Shown: in pieces, positions 12,161 through 22,722 of the stretch | Numbering within the stretch: the stretch's first letter is position 1 | Layout: the number at the start of each line of letters is the position of its first letter | Assembly: GCF_019578655.1 (NCBI RefSeq) | Contig: NC_063259.1 | Span: 10,280,001-10,344,000 of the forward strand | Length of the DNA stretch: 64,000 nucleotides | Direction of reading: 5' to 3' | Source: Ricinus communis | Lineage: Eukaryota; Streptophyta; Magnoliopsida; Malpighiales; Euphorbiaceae | The notes under the pieces: generated by a model | Told to the model about the DNA's origin: nothing | What the model saw: only the letters and a program-made list of their open reading frames with translations | The model's database searches: none | Translations under genes and position numbers: made by a program

Positions 12161-13618
12161 TGAACGGGTTGTCGAAGCCCTTCAAAATAAATTACTGATT
12201 TTCCTAAACTAACTTGTAGAAATAGTGAAACCAGGTCGAATCCCAAGGGAACCAATGTGGATAGCTTCTCAAAGTAAAATAAAAAGGGGGGTTTTGAATG
12301 TTTGAATCAAAATTATAAATAAGTAGAAAATAATGAAGGCCGAATATTAAAGTAAATAAAAATCAATCTTAACAAATTTCTAATTCAAGGATGCTAATTC
12401 TATCTAATTGTAATAATGATTATAGGCTAAAATATCAATTCTTCTATTCAAGTACTTAGTCTACTTATTCGAAAAAGCCGCAACAAATGTAATTCTCCTA
12501 ATACAATTGACTTAAACCCAACATCCAAATCAAAACTTACCATTAGACAACTGGGCATGATAGCGTTCCATATCAACTTAATGATAGCATTAAGACCAAT
12601 TAGAATGACTAAACCAACATTAATTAATTGAGATAACTGCAATTGAAATAACCTTGTTCCTTTATTTCCTTAGAGCCTATCATGCAAGCTATGTAATTTG
12701 AATAAGCCGCAATCACACACACATGAGCCAGCTCCTTGCTATTGCGTCAATCGTTCATGACAATTACGGATCACAAACTCAAAGTCTAGCAATAGAAAAA
12801 TCAATATCAAAGTTGAGTCGTCAGTTCAATCAATATCAATAATTCATAAATAATAAGAACAAGAAATAAAGAATACTTGAATTAAAGAAGAATTATGTTA
12901 AGCACAAAGCCTCACAAAATCACAATTGGAATTTATTCACTCTTGAATTAGAAACTAAAAACTTAGCCAGTCATGGTGGAGTAAGAATTCACAAGAATTG
13001 TAGAGAATAGAAGAAGAATAAGAATATGAATGAATAAAAGTAATTCTAGCCGTTCTTATATAGAAAGTAAAACCCTAAACCCTAATAATATAATCCTTAT
13101 AAAAAAGAAATAAGCTTCTTATTTAATCTCATCCCTATAAGGAAGAATAAGATTAAGAGTGATCTAAATAAATTAAAACCCTAAATACATGGAAGAAAGT
13201 TCTATTAATCCAATACTTCCAAAAATAAAAGAAATTAACTAGGGATAGGTCCAACACAAATTAATCTCTGAAAATTTTGAAGCTCTCTTTCGCATCTCTT
13301 AGCAGCTCATGGGACGTAAGGCGTGGTCACGCCTTGTTGACAGTAGTCTTCTGCACAGATTTCTAAGGAGCTCATGGGCTGTAAGGTGTGGTCACGCCTT
13401 GTCGACAGTGATCTTCTGTGCAGATTTCTACATCTCCTCCAAAAGACTTGGTTTTTGACAAATGATGACTTAAAACATGTCTTTAGGCTGGATTTTGCTC
13501 CATCCTTGATATTTCATCACCTAAGTCAGAATAAACAGAATTTTCATAATTAAGTACATTATTCAACCAAATCTCAAGGGAATTAAACACAATAAATATA
13601 ACTATTTGTGACCTATCA
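12161..13618 (-). repeat. Element B 3' LTR
   Basis: 1,458 bp, starting TGAACGGGTTGTCG and ending GACCTATCA on plus. Contains a TATA box (plus 13056-13062, TATATAA on minus), a doubled telomere-like box at 13070-13085, and two palindrome words at 13318-13335 and 13383-13400 within a 65-bp tandem duplication. Confidence 0.95.
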
Positions 13619-15162
13619 AATTCCCCCACACCTAATTTATGCTTGTCCTCAAGCATACCTCCATTCAACATACCAATTCTCCTTTTAACCTTCCCTTCAT
13701 CTCTTTTAATATCCTTAAATACCAAATAAGTTAAACATACATTAATGAGCTGAATAATAATGACAATACAGAGATTAGCACTCATAGGATAAATTTTGTA
13801 AAAAGAACAGGTATCTCAATAATTCATTAAAATCAAAGCAACGAGACTTAACACCCTAACATTGTTTCACTCAATACTCTCAAAGTGTTTAGGGTGCATT
13901 TACTCTCAGAATCAAAATATAGCATGTTATTACCATAAGCTTGCTAATGAATCAAGTCTCCACCACTACACATGAATTAGATGCAAAAATCAAAGGGACT
14001 TTACAAGGGTTGTAATGGGGCTTAGGAAAGGGTATGATAAAAGAAAAAATTGAAATGTTTCATAATCAAGACAAAAAGATTAGATTATTGCATGATAACT
14101 TATGTCACATCCATGAAACATACTACAAAAAATTTCGAAAGTTGATATTTATTCCCACATTTTATATGAGAACTTGTGAGGAGTAACAATTTAATTCAGT
14201 ATATTTGATGAATACTTCTTCAATTATCCTCTTCATGAAAGGAATAGATATCAACTTCCTTTTCCTCTTTTTCTTCCTTTTCTTTTTTTTTTCTCTGTTT
14301 CATTTTTTTTTTGTCTCTTCTTATTTTTTCTCTATTTCATTTGTACAATGCAACACTTCCCTTCTTGTCTTGACAAGGGTAGAAAAATAGAGGTAGCAAA
14401 CAAAAGGTCTTGGGTTAAACAACATGTGTTAAAAACAAGAAAAAAAGAAAAAAAATAAAGAAAATAGGAGGCTCAAAGTGGCTGACTAAAAGGAAAATCA
14501 ATAAGGTAGGTATTTTAAGAGTCTAAGAATAGGTTAATCCTAATTGCCCTTATCATATTAAAGCATCAATCCAAAAATGTGGTCTCAACATGAATTCAGA
14601 AGCAATTTCTAGAATAATCATACTAGTCTGATAACACTTATAAAAAACAATCAGAGCAAAATATAATAAACTGCTCTAAGGCTCAAAAGCTCACTTGAAT
14701 GTTTACATTTGTATCAAGTCTTGTGCATTTTTCAATCAATAAACTTATGAGATACCTTCAGATAGTTTTTAAAGAAATATTAATCATGCTTATCCCCTTT
14801 CATGCAGTCAAATTCAAACCAAAAATGTATTTCTAACTTACATGGTATTCCAAGTTATCAAAATAAAACTCAAGGTTGCAAAAGAAAAAGTAGCACATAT
14901 GAATTAAAGTATACCTAATTGTAAGCATAAAAAGATGTTTTCAAAAAGAGATCATGTGATTATCCTCCCCCACACCTATACTATACATTGTCCTCGATGT
15001 ATCAAAAAGAAAATGGCTCTCAAAATAAATGAAAAGAGATGTGGTACTCCCCTGTTTTGTGAGCCACTTGGATGGAGTAGTCTATGGTGATGGTGGGCAG
15101 GGGGGTTGAACTCCCTAGTGTTTCATCAAGGCTTCTAAATTTCTCTCCATCTTTGAAATTTT
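13619..15162 (-). other. Element B 3' untranslated region and polypurine tract
   Basis: No ORF of its own. Next to the LTR, on the minus strand, is GAGGACAAGCATAAATTAGG then TGTGGGGGAATT (plus 13619-13655), the likely polypurine tract for plus-strand DNA priming. A second similar block, ATCGAGGACAATG..GGTGTGGGGGAGGA, lies at plus 14963-15000, right after the post-pol ORF. A T-rich run is at 14270-14340. Confidence 0.75.
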
Positions 15163-16535
15163 TCATTCCATCTTGTCCAATCGAGCTTCAAAATCTAGTT
15201 CAGTGGAGTCCTCTAGATCACGAAGACTACTCGTTGGGCAAGATCGTTTCCTAGATCTTGGAGGATCACCTTGACCGTCCAGAGAAGGCTTTTGGAAAGA
15301 GTACACCCCATTATGCTCCACAAGCACGTGCATCTTCATCAAGCAGGTAATGTCCAATGGTTCCATCTCACAAGCAATATGTAAGTTAGTATTATCGAGA
15401 TCAAGCAATTGAAGGCGAACAGCCAAATGAGTAATTAAAAAGCCTAAACATAAATGCTTTTTACAAGTCAGCATAAATTTGAACTGTGAAGCCAACCAAA
15501 AACCCAAATTGATTGTGTTATTATGCAACATGGACCAAATAAAATAAAGTCCAGCTTTTTTACATACATTTGCTGTGTCTTTTCTACCAGAAAAGTTGAA
15601 TGCTAAAAATCATTGCATGTAAACCCATTCAGTTTTATTAAGATACCCACCTTTGGAGTTGCTAGGATTGTAATGCATTTGGTCAGAAGACATGGTCTTC
15701 CAAAGTTCTGCCTGATCAAAATTATCAACAAAATCTATGGTAGAGCTCTTGTATTGATTGGTTAGAGAAAATTTAGTGTCAATAAATCCTAGGGCCAAAT
15801 TGAATTCAGTGATGGATTGCTTAAATTCATTGCCTAGGAGTCGATATCGCACAACCCCAGGACTATCGAATGTGAAACTCTCTGGTGTTTCGAACTGAAA
15901 GGTTGTGTAGAATTCTCTAATCAATTCAACAAATGTGGGGTATCTAACAGTCACTAAGGTTTTCCACCACATACTAACTATTAAAGCATCGAAATCCTGT
16001 TTTATATCCAGTTTTTCAAGAGAATAAGTGTCGACATACTTACCTGGGTAAATCGCTCGCGTTCGTACATCAGCGTACATGTCCTTTCGGGCTTTGGTAG
16101 TGAATTTCAAAAATCTAGTCAGTTCGTCTTCCGATGGTGGTAGGACAGCTTTCCCTTTCCCTAGGCAAGTTTGCCTAAATGTGTTTTTACCATCGTTTGA
16201 CATCGTTCTTTTTCGGGCGAACTCTTGCGTCGTGATGGTGACGTGGTTTCATCGATATTGGGCGAGACTGTCGCGTTAGACTTTTGAGGTACTGTTGTCA
16301 TCTCCGTAGGTGGATTTGCTTCATTAAGGTTTGGTTGAGGAAAGGCAGTCACGTCTGAAGGGTGGTCTGCTTCGCTATGTTTTGGTTGAGGAACAGCAGT
16401 TGCGTCTAAAGGGTGGTCTGCTTCGCTATGTTTTGGTTGAGGTACGGTAGTCGCGTCGCCGGAATTGGAGGATGTCGCTTTACTTCGCCGGCGGGTGGAG
16501 GTTCTCTTTCGAGCGGTAGTCTTAAGGCGTACCAT
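15163..16535 (-). pseudogene. Element B post-pol (env-position) ORF, nearly intact
   Basis: Starts at the ATG at 16535 (MVRLKTTARKRTSTRRRSK, a strongly basic start). It runs through an imperfect 17-residue tandem repeat (VPQPKHSEADHP type, three units, 51 bp each, 16297-16449), shifts frame near 16190, and continues 16203-15610 with GKGKAVLPPSEDELTRFL, KYVDTYSLEKLDIKQDF, EFYTTFQFETP, RLLGNEFKQSITEFNLALGF. One in-frame TGA (15610-15612) separates it from 15531-15163 in the same frame, which ends with acidic DLEDSTELDFEARLDKME. It matches the C copy along its length. Known as the Athila extra ORF; function unknown, and no signal peptide is seen. Confidence 0.82.
16297..16449 (-). repeat. 51-bp tandem repeat inside the element B post-pol ORF
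   Basis: Three consecutive 51-bp units starting at 16297, 16348 and 16399. The last two differ at only a few bases; the first is more diverged. Each encodes 17 residues containing VPQPKHSEADHP or a variant, so the repeat keeps frame. The C copy lacks it. Confidence 0.88.
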
Positions 16536-16705
16536 GATCGGTGGATGTTTATGTGTTCGGCGGAGGGGGCGGAAGTGAATAGTGGCTGTTGCTGCACAGA
16601 AAAAAAAAATAAAGGGAAGCAATAGTGACTGTTGGGAAACCTTCTCACTGTCTCTTTTTTTTTTGAAATAAAAAACAATAAAATAAAATAAAAATAAAAT
16701 AATAA

Positions 16706-16733
16706 AATAATAATAATAATAATAATAATAAAA
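16706..16733. repeat. (TAA)n microsatellite
   Basis: About nine AAT/TAA units on plus, between the palindrome array and the post-pol ORF of element B. Confidence 0.85.
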
Positions 16734-16755
16734 TGGATAGAAGATTGTGTGAAGT

Positions 16756-17200
16756 AAGGCATGGTCACGCCTTGTAAAGAGCAAGCTTCTATAAAAAAAA
16801 ATGAATGTTAAAACAAAATAGAAGGTGATGTGAAATAAGGCGTGGTCATGCCTTATAAGAAGCGAGCTTCTGTAAACAAAATGAAGTCAAAACATAAGAC
16901 AGCTTGAAACAAGGCGTGGTCACGCCTTATAAGAAGTAAGCTTCTGTAATCCTGAGGTACAGTTTTTCAAAATGAAACAGAAGACAGCTTGAAACAAGGC
17001 GTGGTCACTCCTTGTAAGAAGCGAGCTTTTGTAATTTTGAGGTGCAGTTTTTCAAAACAAAACAGAAGATGGCTTGAAACAAGGCGTGGTCACGCCTTGT
17101 AGGAAGCAAGCTTCTGTAAGAGTAACAACAGATATTATATATATATTATATATATAAAATAGAACAGAAGATGTTTGGGAACAAGGCGTGGTCACGCCTT
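16756..17200 (-). repeat. Element B palindrome array in the pol-to-env spacer
   Basis: Six copies of the near-palindromic 18-mer AAGGCGTGGTCACGCCTT at 16756, 16837, 16911, 16996, 17081 and 17183, spaced 81, 74, 85, 85 and 102 bp. Two are exact; the others differ at one or two bases. Each of the first five is followed on plus by a GAAGC.AGCTTCTGTAA-like segment, and several are preceded by ACAGAAGA..GCTTGAAAC. As RNA each could form a 7-bp stem with a GGUC loop. The LTRs of this element carry the same word. Confidence 0.92.
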
Positions 17201-17380
17201 ATCCCGATTTGCCTCCTGCCAAAAAAAATTTGAACTTCATTAAAAGAGAATATTAGAAAATAAAATAAATTAAGTGAAAGAAAATAGAAAGTATAAAAAG
17301 AAATAAAGAAAACATTTGGGTTGCCTCCCAATAGCGCAATTCGTTTAATGTCGTTTTGCTCGACGGAGTGAGGAGATGTT

Positions 17381-18058
17381 TCAGTCATCCAGATAAGTGG
17401 GGTAATCCAGGGGAAAATTATCGAGACATGGAACAATTTCGCCCTTTTGGAAGATTTTCAATCTATGACCATTTACCTTGAAGATTTTGTTCAAATCCAA
17501 GCTTTTAATTTCCACTGCACTATAGGGGAACACATTAGTAACAACAAATGGACCGAGCCATCGAGAATGAAACTTACCAGGCATAAGCTTCAATCAAGAA
17601 TTATATTACAATACTTTTTAACCAATCTTAAATTGTTTCCTAATAAGAATATTGTTGTGGAGTAATTTGGACTTTTCTTTGTAAATTCTCAAATTCTCAT
17701 AGGCATCTAATCGCAACTCCTCTAATTCTTGCAATTGCAGTAGCCTTGACATTCCAGCTTTATCCATGTTCATGTTGCATTGCCGAACTGCCCAATAGGC
17801 CTTATGCTCAATTTCTACCGGTAAGTGACATGCTTTTCCGAACACTAACCGATAAGGGGACATTCCTATAGGAGTTTTGTAAGCTGTACGGTATGCCCAA
17901 AGAGCATCATCTAAACGAAGGCTCCAATCCTTTCTTCCTAGATTCACCATTTTTTCTAAGATGGATTTAACTTCTCTATTAGAAACTTCGGCTTGTCCAT
18001 TGGTTTGAGGATGATATGCGGTGGCTGTTCTGTGATTTACTCTGTACTTCTTCATCAA
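17381..18058 (-). pseudogene. Element B integrase, C-terminal part
   Basis: 18058-17618 encodes the rest of the catalytic core ([20 protein letters not shown], with the catalytic Glu), then [20 protein letters not shown]. 17593-17381, in another frame, holds [12 protein letters not shown] (GPF/Y module) and the pol end at 17381. A frame change near 18135 separates this from the preceding ORF, and further stops lie around 17594-17620. Confidence 0.9.
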
Positions 18059-18102
18059 AGCTGCAACAGATCTATTGCAAAAATGGGTTCCTTGGTCACT
18101 GA

Positions 18103-19104
18103 CTATTGCTTTTGGAATTCCAAACCTGTTAAAGATGTTAGCTTGATAAAACCTACAACAGCTTGAGAATCATAAGTTCTGGTAGCCTTAGCTTCCACCC
18201 ATTTTGATACATAATCTACAACCAAAAGTATATATGAAAAACCACAAGAAGAGGGTAGAGGACCCATAAAATCGATTCTCCACACATCAAATATTTCACA
18301 GATGAGAATCGAAACTTGAGGCATTTCATTCTTTCTAGTTAGTGCTCCTACTTTTTGACATCTCTCACAACTTTTGCAAAATTGATATGCATTTTTAAAT
18401 AAAGTTTCCCAATATAAACCACAATCTAAGATTTTCCTAGCAGTCCGTCTAGGTCCAAAGTGTCCTCCATATGCATAATCATGGCTAAAGGTTAAAATAG
18501 ATTGGAATTCATTTTCAGGCACACATCTCCTAATCACTTGATCGGAATAAAAATTCCATAAGAAGGGCTCATCCCAAACATAATACTTAGACTCATTCTT
18601 TATCTTTGCCTTCCTAGACTTACTAAGACAATAAGGTAGATTTCTTGTGACTAAGTAATTTACCATGTCTGCGTACCAAGGAATCATATCCTTGAGTTGG
18701 AACAAATGTTCATCAGGAAAGTTGTCATTGAAAGGTAGGTCATCTTCTTCCCTTATTAACCTACTCAAATTGTCCGCAACAGAATTTTCCACTCCTTTTC
18801 TATCTTTGATGTTCAAGTTACATTCTTGAAGAAGCAAAATCCACCGAATTAGCCTTGATTTTGATTCTTTCTTTGCTAAAAGATACTTCAAAGCTGCATG
18901 ATCAGAATACACAATAACTTTAGAACCAAGCACATAAAATTGAAATTTATCCAAAGCAAAGACAATTGATAAAAGCTCCTTTTCTGTCATGGAGTAATTG
19001 CATTGTGTGAAATTTAACGTCCTAGAAGCATAATAGATGACATGACTTTTCTTCCCAATCCGCTGCCCTAGAATTGCTCCACTGCATAATTGCTTGCATC
19101 GCAC
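18103..19104 (-). pseudogene. Element B RNase H and integrase N-terminal part
   Basis: A 333-codon open stretch. Ty3 RNase [63 protein letters not shown]. The linker and integrase zinc-binding domain follow ([17 protein letters not shown], then CKSCERCQK), then the core start [12 protein letters not shown] with the first catalytic Asp. The frame is lost near 18135, before the second catalytic Asp, which can be read in the next frame. Confidence 0.93.
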
Positions 19105-19223
19105 ATGATTTCAAAAGGTAAATTCCATCTAGGTGGTTGAATAATAGGCGTGCTTGTCAACAAATCTTTGAGTTTTACAAACGCCTCTCTGCATTCTTAT
19201 CCAAACTCAAATTGAACTTTTTT

Positions 19224-20671
19224 TTACAGTAAATTTGTCAATGGCAAAGTGATCTTGGAGAAATCCTTGATAAATCTGCGATAAAATCCTGCATGTCCTA
19301 GAAAAGAACGCACTTCCCTAACATTGGTAGGGTATGGTAAGTTTGCAATTATATCTACTTTTGCCTTATCAACCTCTATACCCTTGGAGGAGACCACATG
19401 CCCTAATACAATGCCTTGGGTGACCATAAAATGACATTTCTCATAATTTAAAACCAAGTTTGTGTCTATACATCTCCTTAAAACTTTGGTTAAATTTTCT
19501 AAGCATTCATCAAATGAATCCCCATACACAGTAAAGTCATCCATAAACACTTCAATGCATTTCTCAATATATTCAAAAAAATACTCATCATGCATCTTTA
19601 AAACGTATTTGGAGCATTACAGAGGCATTCGCGTATAAGCATAGGTTCCGAAAGAACAAATGAATGTTGTTTTTTCTTGATCTTCCTGTGCGATAGGAAT
19701 TTGATAGAATCCTGAAAAGCCATCAAGAAAATAGAAGAAAGATTTGCCCGCCAATCGTTCTAACATTTGATCAATGAAAGGAGGGGAAAATGATCTTTTC
19801 TAGTTACTTGATTAAGCTTCCTAAAATCTATACACATTCTCCAACCATTATGCACACGCATTGGTACAAGTTCATTGTTTAAATTCCTTACAACAGTCAT
19901 TCCAGTTTTCTTAGGGACAACATGAATTGGACTTACCCATTTGTTGTCTGAGATTGGGTAGATTATACCTTCATCTAACAGCTTGAGTATCTCTTTCATG
20001 ACAACTTCTTTCATGGCTGGGTTTAGTCTCCTTTGTGGTTCCCTTGATGGTTTAGCATCATCCTCTAGCAAAATCCTGTGCGTGCAAATTGATGGACTAA
20101 TGCCTTTTATGTTAGCCAACATCCAACAAATTGCAACCTTGTATTCCTTTAAAGCTTCAATCAATCTTCCTTCCTGTTTCATTGTTAGTCCTTTTGAGAT
20201 GATAACAGGCAATGTTTCCTTGTCACCTAAATACCCGTATTTTAGGTGATCCGGTAAGGCTTTTAGCTCTAGTTTTGGTGCCTGCACAATTGAAGGTAAC
20301 ATCTTGTCATTAGTATTAGAGATTTCAGCATTGAGATTTGTGGGTTCAGATATTGTTGTTGAGAATAATTCTTCTACACCAATCTCATAATCATTTCCTT
20401 CAAAATTGAAATTTTCATCTAATTCCTGCTCATCACCAACACTTTCTTCTGCAAAAACTTCCTGCACAATTGGATTAATTACATCAATATGGAAAAGAGA
20501 ATGTACATCATTAGGGTATTTAATTGCATCGAAAATATTAAATTTAACAATCTCTCCATCAAATTCTACGGAGAGAGTACCCTCATCTATATTAATCTTT
20601 GTCTTGACAATTTTCATGAATGGTCGTCCTAACAGAATTGAAGCTGATTTTGATGAAGAATTACCATCCAT
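19224..20671 (-). pseudogene. Element B reverse transcriptase with protease-RT linker
   Basis: 20671-19760 (303 codons) runs from the protease end (SASILLGRPFMKIVKTKINI), through an acidic linker, to the RT start (RRLNPAMKEVVMKEILKLLD, GIIYPISDNKWVSPIHVVPK, GWRMCIDFRKLNQVTRKDHF). After a short region of frame changes, 19595-19224 carries the catalytic box [31 protein letters not shown] and [19 protein letters not shown] copies the element RNA into DNA. Catalytic residues are present, but the reading frame is broken at least twice. Confidence 0.92.
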
Positions 20672-20790
20672 TTCTAAAATGTAAAAATCGACAGGAATAT
20701 GAGCTCATTAACCTGCACCAAAACATCTTCGACAACTCCAAGGGGATGAATGAAAGAACGATCAGCTAATTGAATCACTACACCAGTTTT

Positions 20791-21570
20791 TTACAAGTCA
20801 TATAGTTTTAAATCTTGATAAATAGAAAATGGCATGACATTAATGGAAGCTCCCAAATCTAACATGGCACGCTCAATTTTCGTATTACCAATAACACAAG
20901 GTAATGAAAACATACCTGGATCTTTGTATTTTTCTGGCATATTCTTTTGCAAGATTGCCAACACATTCCTACTTACCACTACTTTCTCCTTTTCCTTCAT
21001 TCTTCTTTTGTTAGTGCACAATTCCTTCAAGAACTTTGCATATTTAGGGATTTGTTTGATGGCATCCAATAATGGGATATTTATCTCCACCTTTCTAAAT
21101 GTATCCAAGATCTCATTTTCTTGCTCATCTTCTTTTGGTTTTGCTAATCTGCTAGGAAAAGCAGGCAATGGAGTGTGAGATGAAAGAGATAGGGGAGGAT
21201 CAAATTTTACCCTACGTGATGCCTTGGAAGAAGCTTCTTCTTCATATTCCTTGCTAAGTTCACTTTCCTTAAGTGGAATCGAGCTTGAAGGAATCTCCTT
21301 TCCACTTCTTAGAGAAATTGCACTAACGTTCTCCTTTGGATTTATTTCTGGTTGCGAAGGTAGTTTTTCAGAATTTTGGGCCTTCAATTTACTAACTGAC
21401 GTAGCCAATTGAGTTAATTGATTGCCTAAATTCTGAATGTTATTGAAATTGAAGATTATTATTACTAAGATTTTTAACAATATCTTCCAAGGACATACCT
21501 GAATTAGAAGTTTGAGGTTGTCTATTGAAATTCTAGGAAGGATACTTTTATTGTCCTCCTTGGTTCCCAT
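20791..21570 (-). pseudogene. Element B gag end and aspartic protease
   Basis: An open stretch of 259 codons. It contains the gag C-terminal linker (SAISLRSGKEI, a word typical of Athila gag), a coiled-coil-like KVEINIPLLDAIKQIPKYAK segment, and the protease active-site region ERAMLDLGASINVMP. The catalytic triplet is DLG rather than the usual DSG/DTG, which is normal for this lineage and also seen in C. It is out of frame with gag upstream (shift near 21545). The 120 bases between this and 20671 hold the rest of the protease with stops. Confidence 0.88.
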
Positions 21571-22669
21571 AGCTCAGATTCGGCTGGTCTCTCCATCCAG
21601 GATTATAATGATTGGAGAAAGGGTCATACTTCCTTTGAGGTTGACCAACAAATCCGCCTAGAGCATTAGCCTCTTGTATTGAGTCTTGTTGCAATGTTAG
21701 GCATATATCAGTAGGATGTCCTTGGACCGAACATATTCCACAAACTTTTGCCATTTGCTATTGCCCTACAGCCATTTGACGAACTAAAGCAGTTAAATCA
21801 GAAATTTGATTTTCAAGATTTTTAGTGCTTACCTCATTAACTCGCCTTGTAGCTCCATCAACCCTTGTACCAAATTGCTAAGAATTTTCAGCCATATTTC
21901 AAATCAATTGCTTGGCTTCTTCAGGTGTCTTGTCTACCAAAGCTCCACCACTTGCCGCATCAATCATGCTCCTATCCATTGGCAATAATCCTTTATAGAA
22001 GTATTGGATTAGGAGTTGCGGAGAGATTTGATGATGTGCGTATTTAGCACACAGTTGCTTGAACCTTTCCCAATACTCATACAACGTTTCGCTAATGAAC
22101 TGTGTTATGCCACAAATTTCTTTTCTGATGTTGGCAGCTCTTGTTGCAAGGAAGAACTTGTCTAAGAACAATCTTTTCATCTCATTCCATGTTGTTATCA
22201 AACTAGAGGGTAGATAATAGAGCCAGTCTTTTGCTTTATCCTTCAAAGAAAAGGGAAAAGCTCTAAGATTTATTTGTTCTCCTATCACACCGTGTGGCTT
22301 CATTCCGGAGCATACAATATGGAATTCTTTCAAATGTTTATGAGGATCTTCACCTGCACATCCACGAAAAGAAGGGAGTAAGTGAATTAAACCAGATTTT
22401 AATTCGAAATCAATTGCAATATTGGGAAATGTAATGCATAAAGGTTGTTGATTTAAATCCAGTACAGCTAGCTCTTTGAGAGTTCTGTTCGCCATGTTTT
22501 CTGTAACTTCTTGAAAAATAGATGTGTCACCAATAGCCAAATCTATTTCCATCTCCTCTATGAGACAACTTTTTCTTTGTCTAGTCTCTTTTCTTAATCG
22601 ACACGCTGTCTTCTCAATTTCAGGATTAAACTGTAAATCAATATCTTGAGAAGAACGAGTCATAAACAA
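21548..22669 (-). pseudogene. Element B gag
   Basis: 22669-21899 encodes the N-terminus (MFMTRSSQDIDLQFNPEIEK) and capsid-type Retrotrans_gag region (SGLIHLLPSFRG, DPHKHLKEFHIVCSGMKP, LKDKAKDWLYYLPSSLITTW, EMKRLFLDKFFLATRAANIR). An in-frame TGA at 21899-21901 follows. The frame continues through further stops to 21754-21548, which holds a zinc knuckle CGICSVQGHPTDIC (C-X2-C-X4-H-X4-C). Gag packages the element RNA. Confidence 0.92.
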
Positions 22670-22700
22670 ATAAATTAATCAATGAGAAACTAAAATAGGC

Positions 22701-22718
22701 TCCCCGGTAACAGCACCA
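22701..22718 (-). promoter_or_regulatory. Element B primer binding site (tRNA-Asp type, mutated)
   Basis: On the minus strand TGGTGCTGTTACCGGGGA lies four bases after the 5' LTR end. It differs from the exact tRNA-Asp complement TGGCGCCGTTGCCGGGGA at three places, all C-to-T or G-to-A. Confidence 0.85.
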
Positions 22719-22722
22719 AATT

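Noticed and set aside
15163..16535. True retroviral envelope gene
   Set aside because: No signal peptide, no clear transmembrane anchor and no furin-like site seen; only the position matches.
16406..16784. Open frames with Tyr/Phe-rich runs on the minus strand resembling membrane segments
   Set aside because: The hydrophobic run comes from the (TAA)n microsatellite and poly-T around 16650-16740, upstream of the real start at 16535.
16756..17200. CRISPR-like array of palindromic repeats
   Set aside because: Plant retroelement context, spacers are themselves homologous, spacing irregular, no cas genes.
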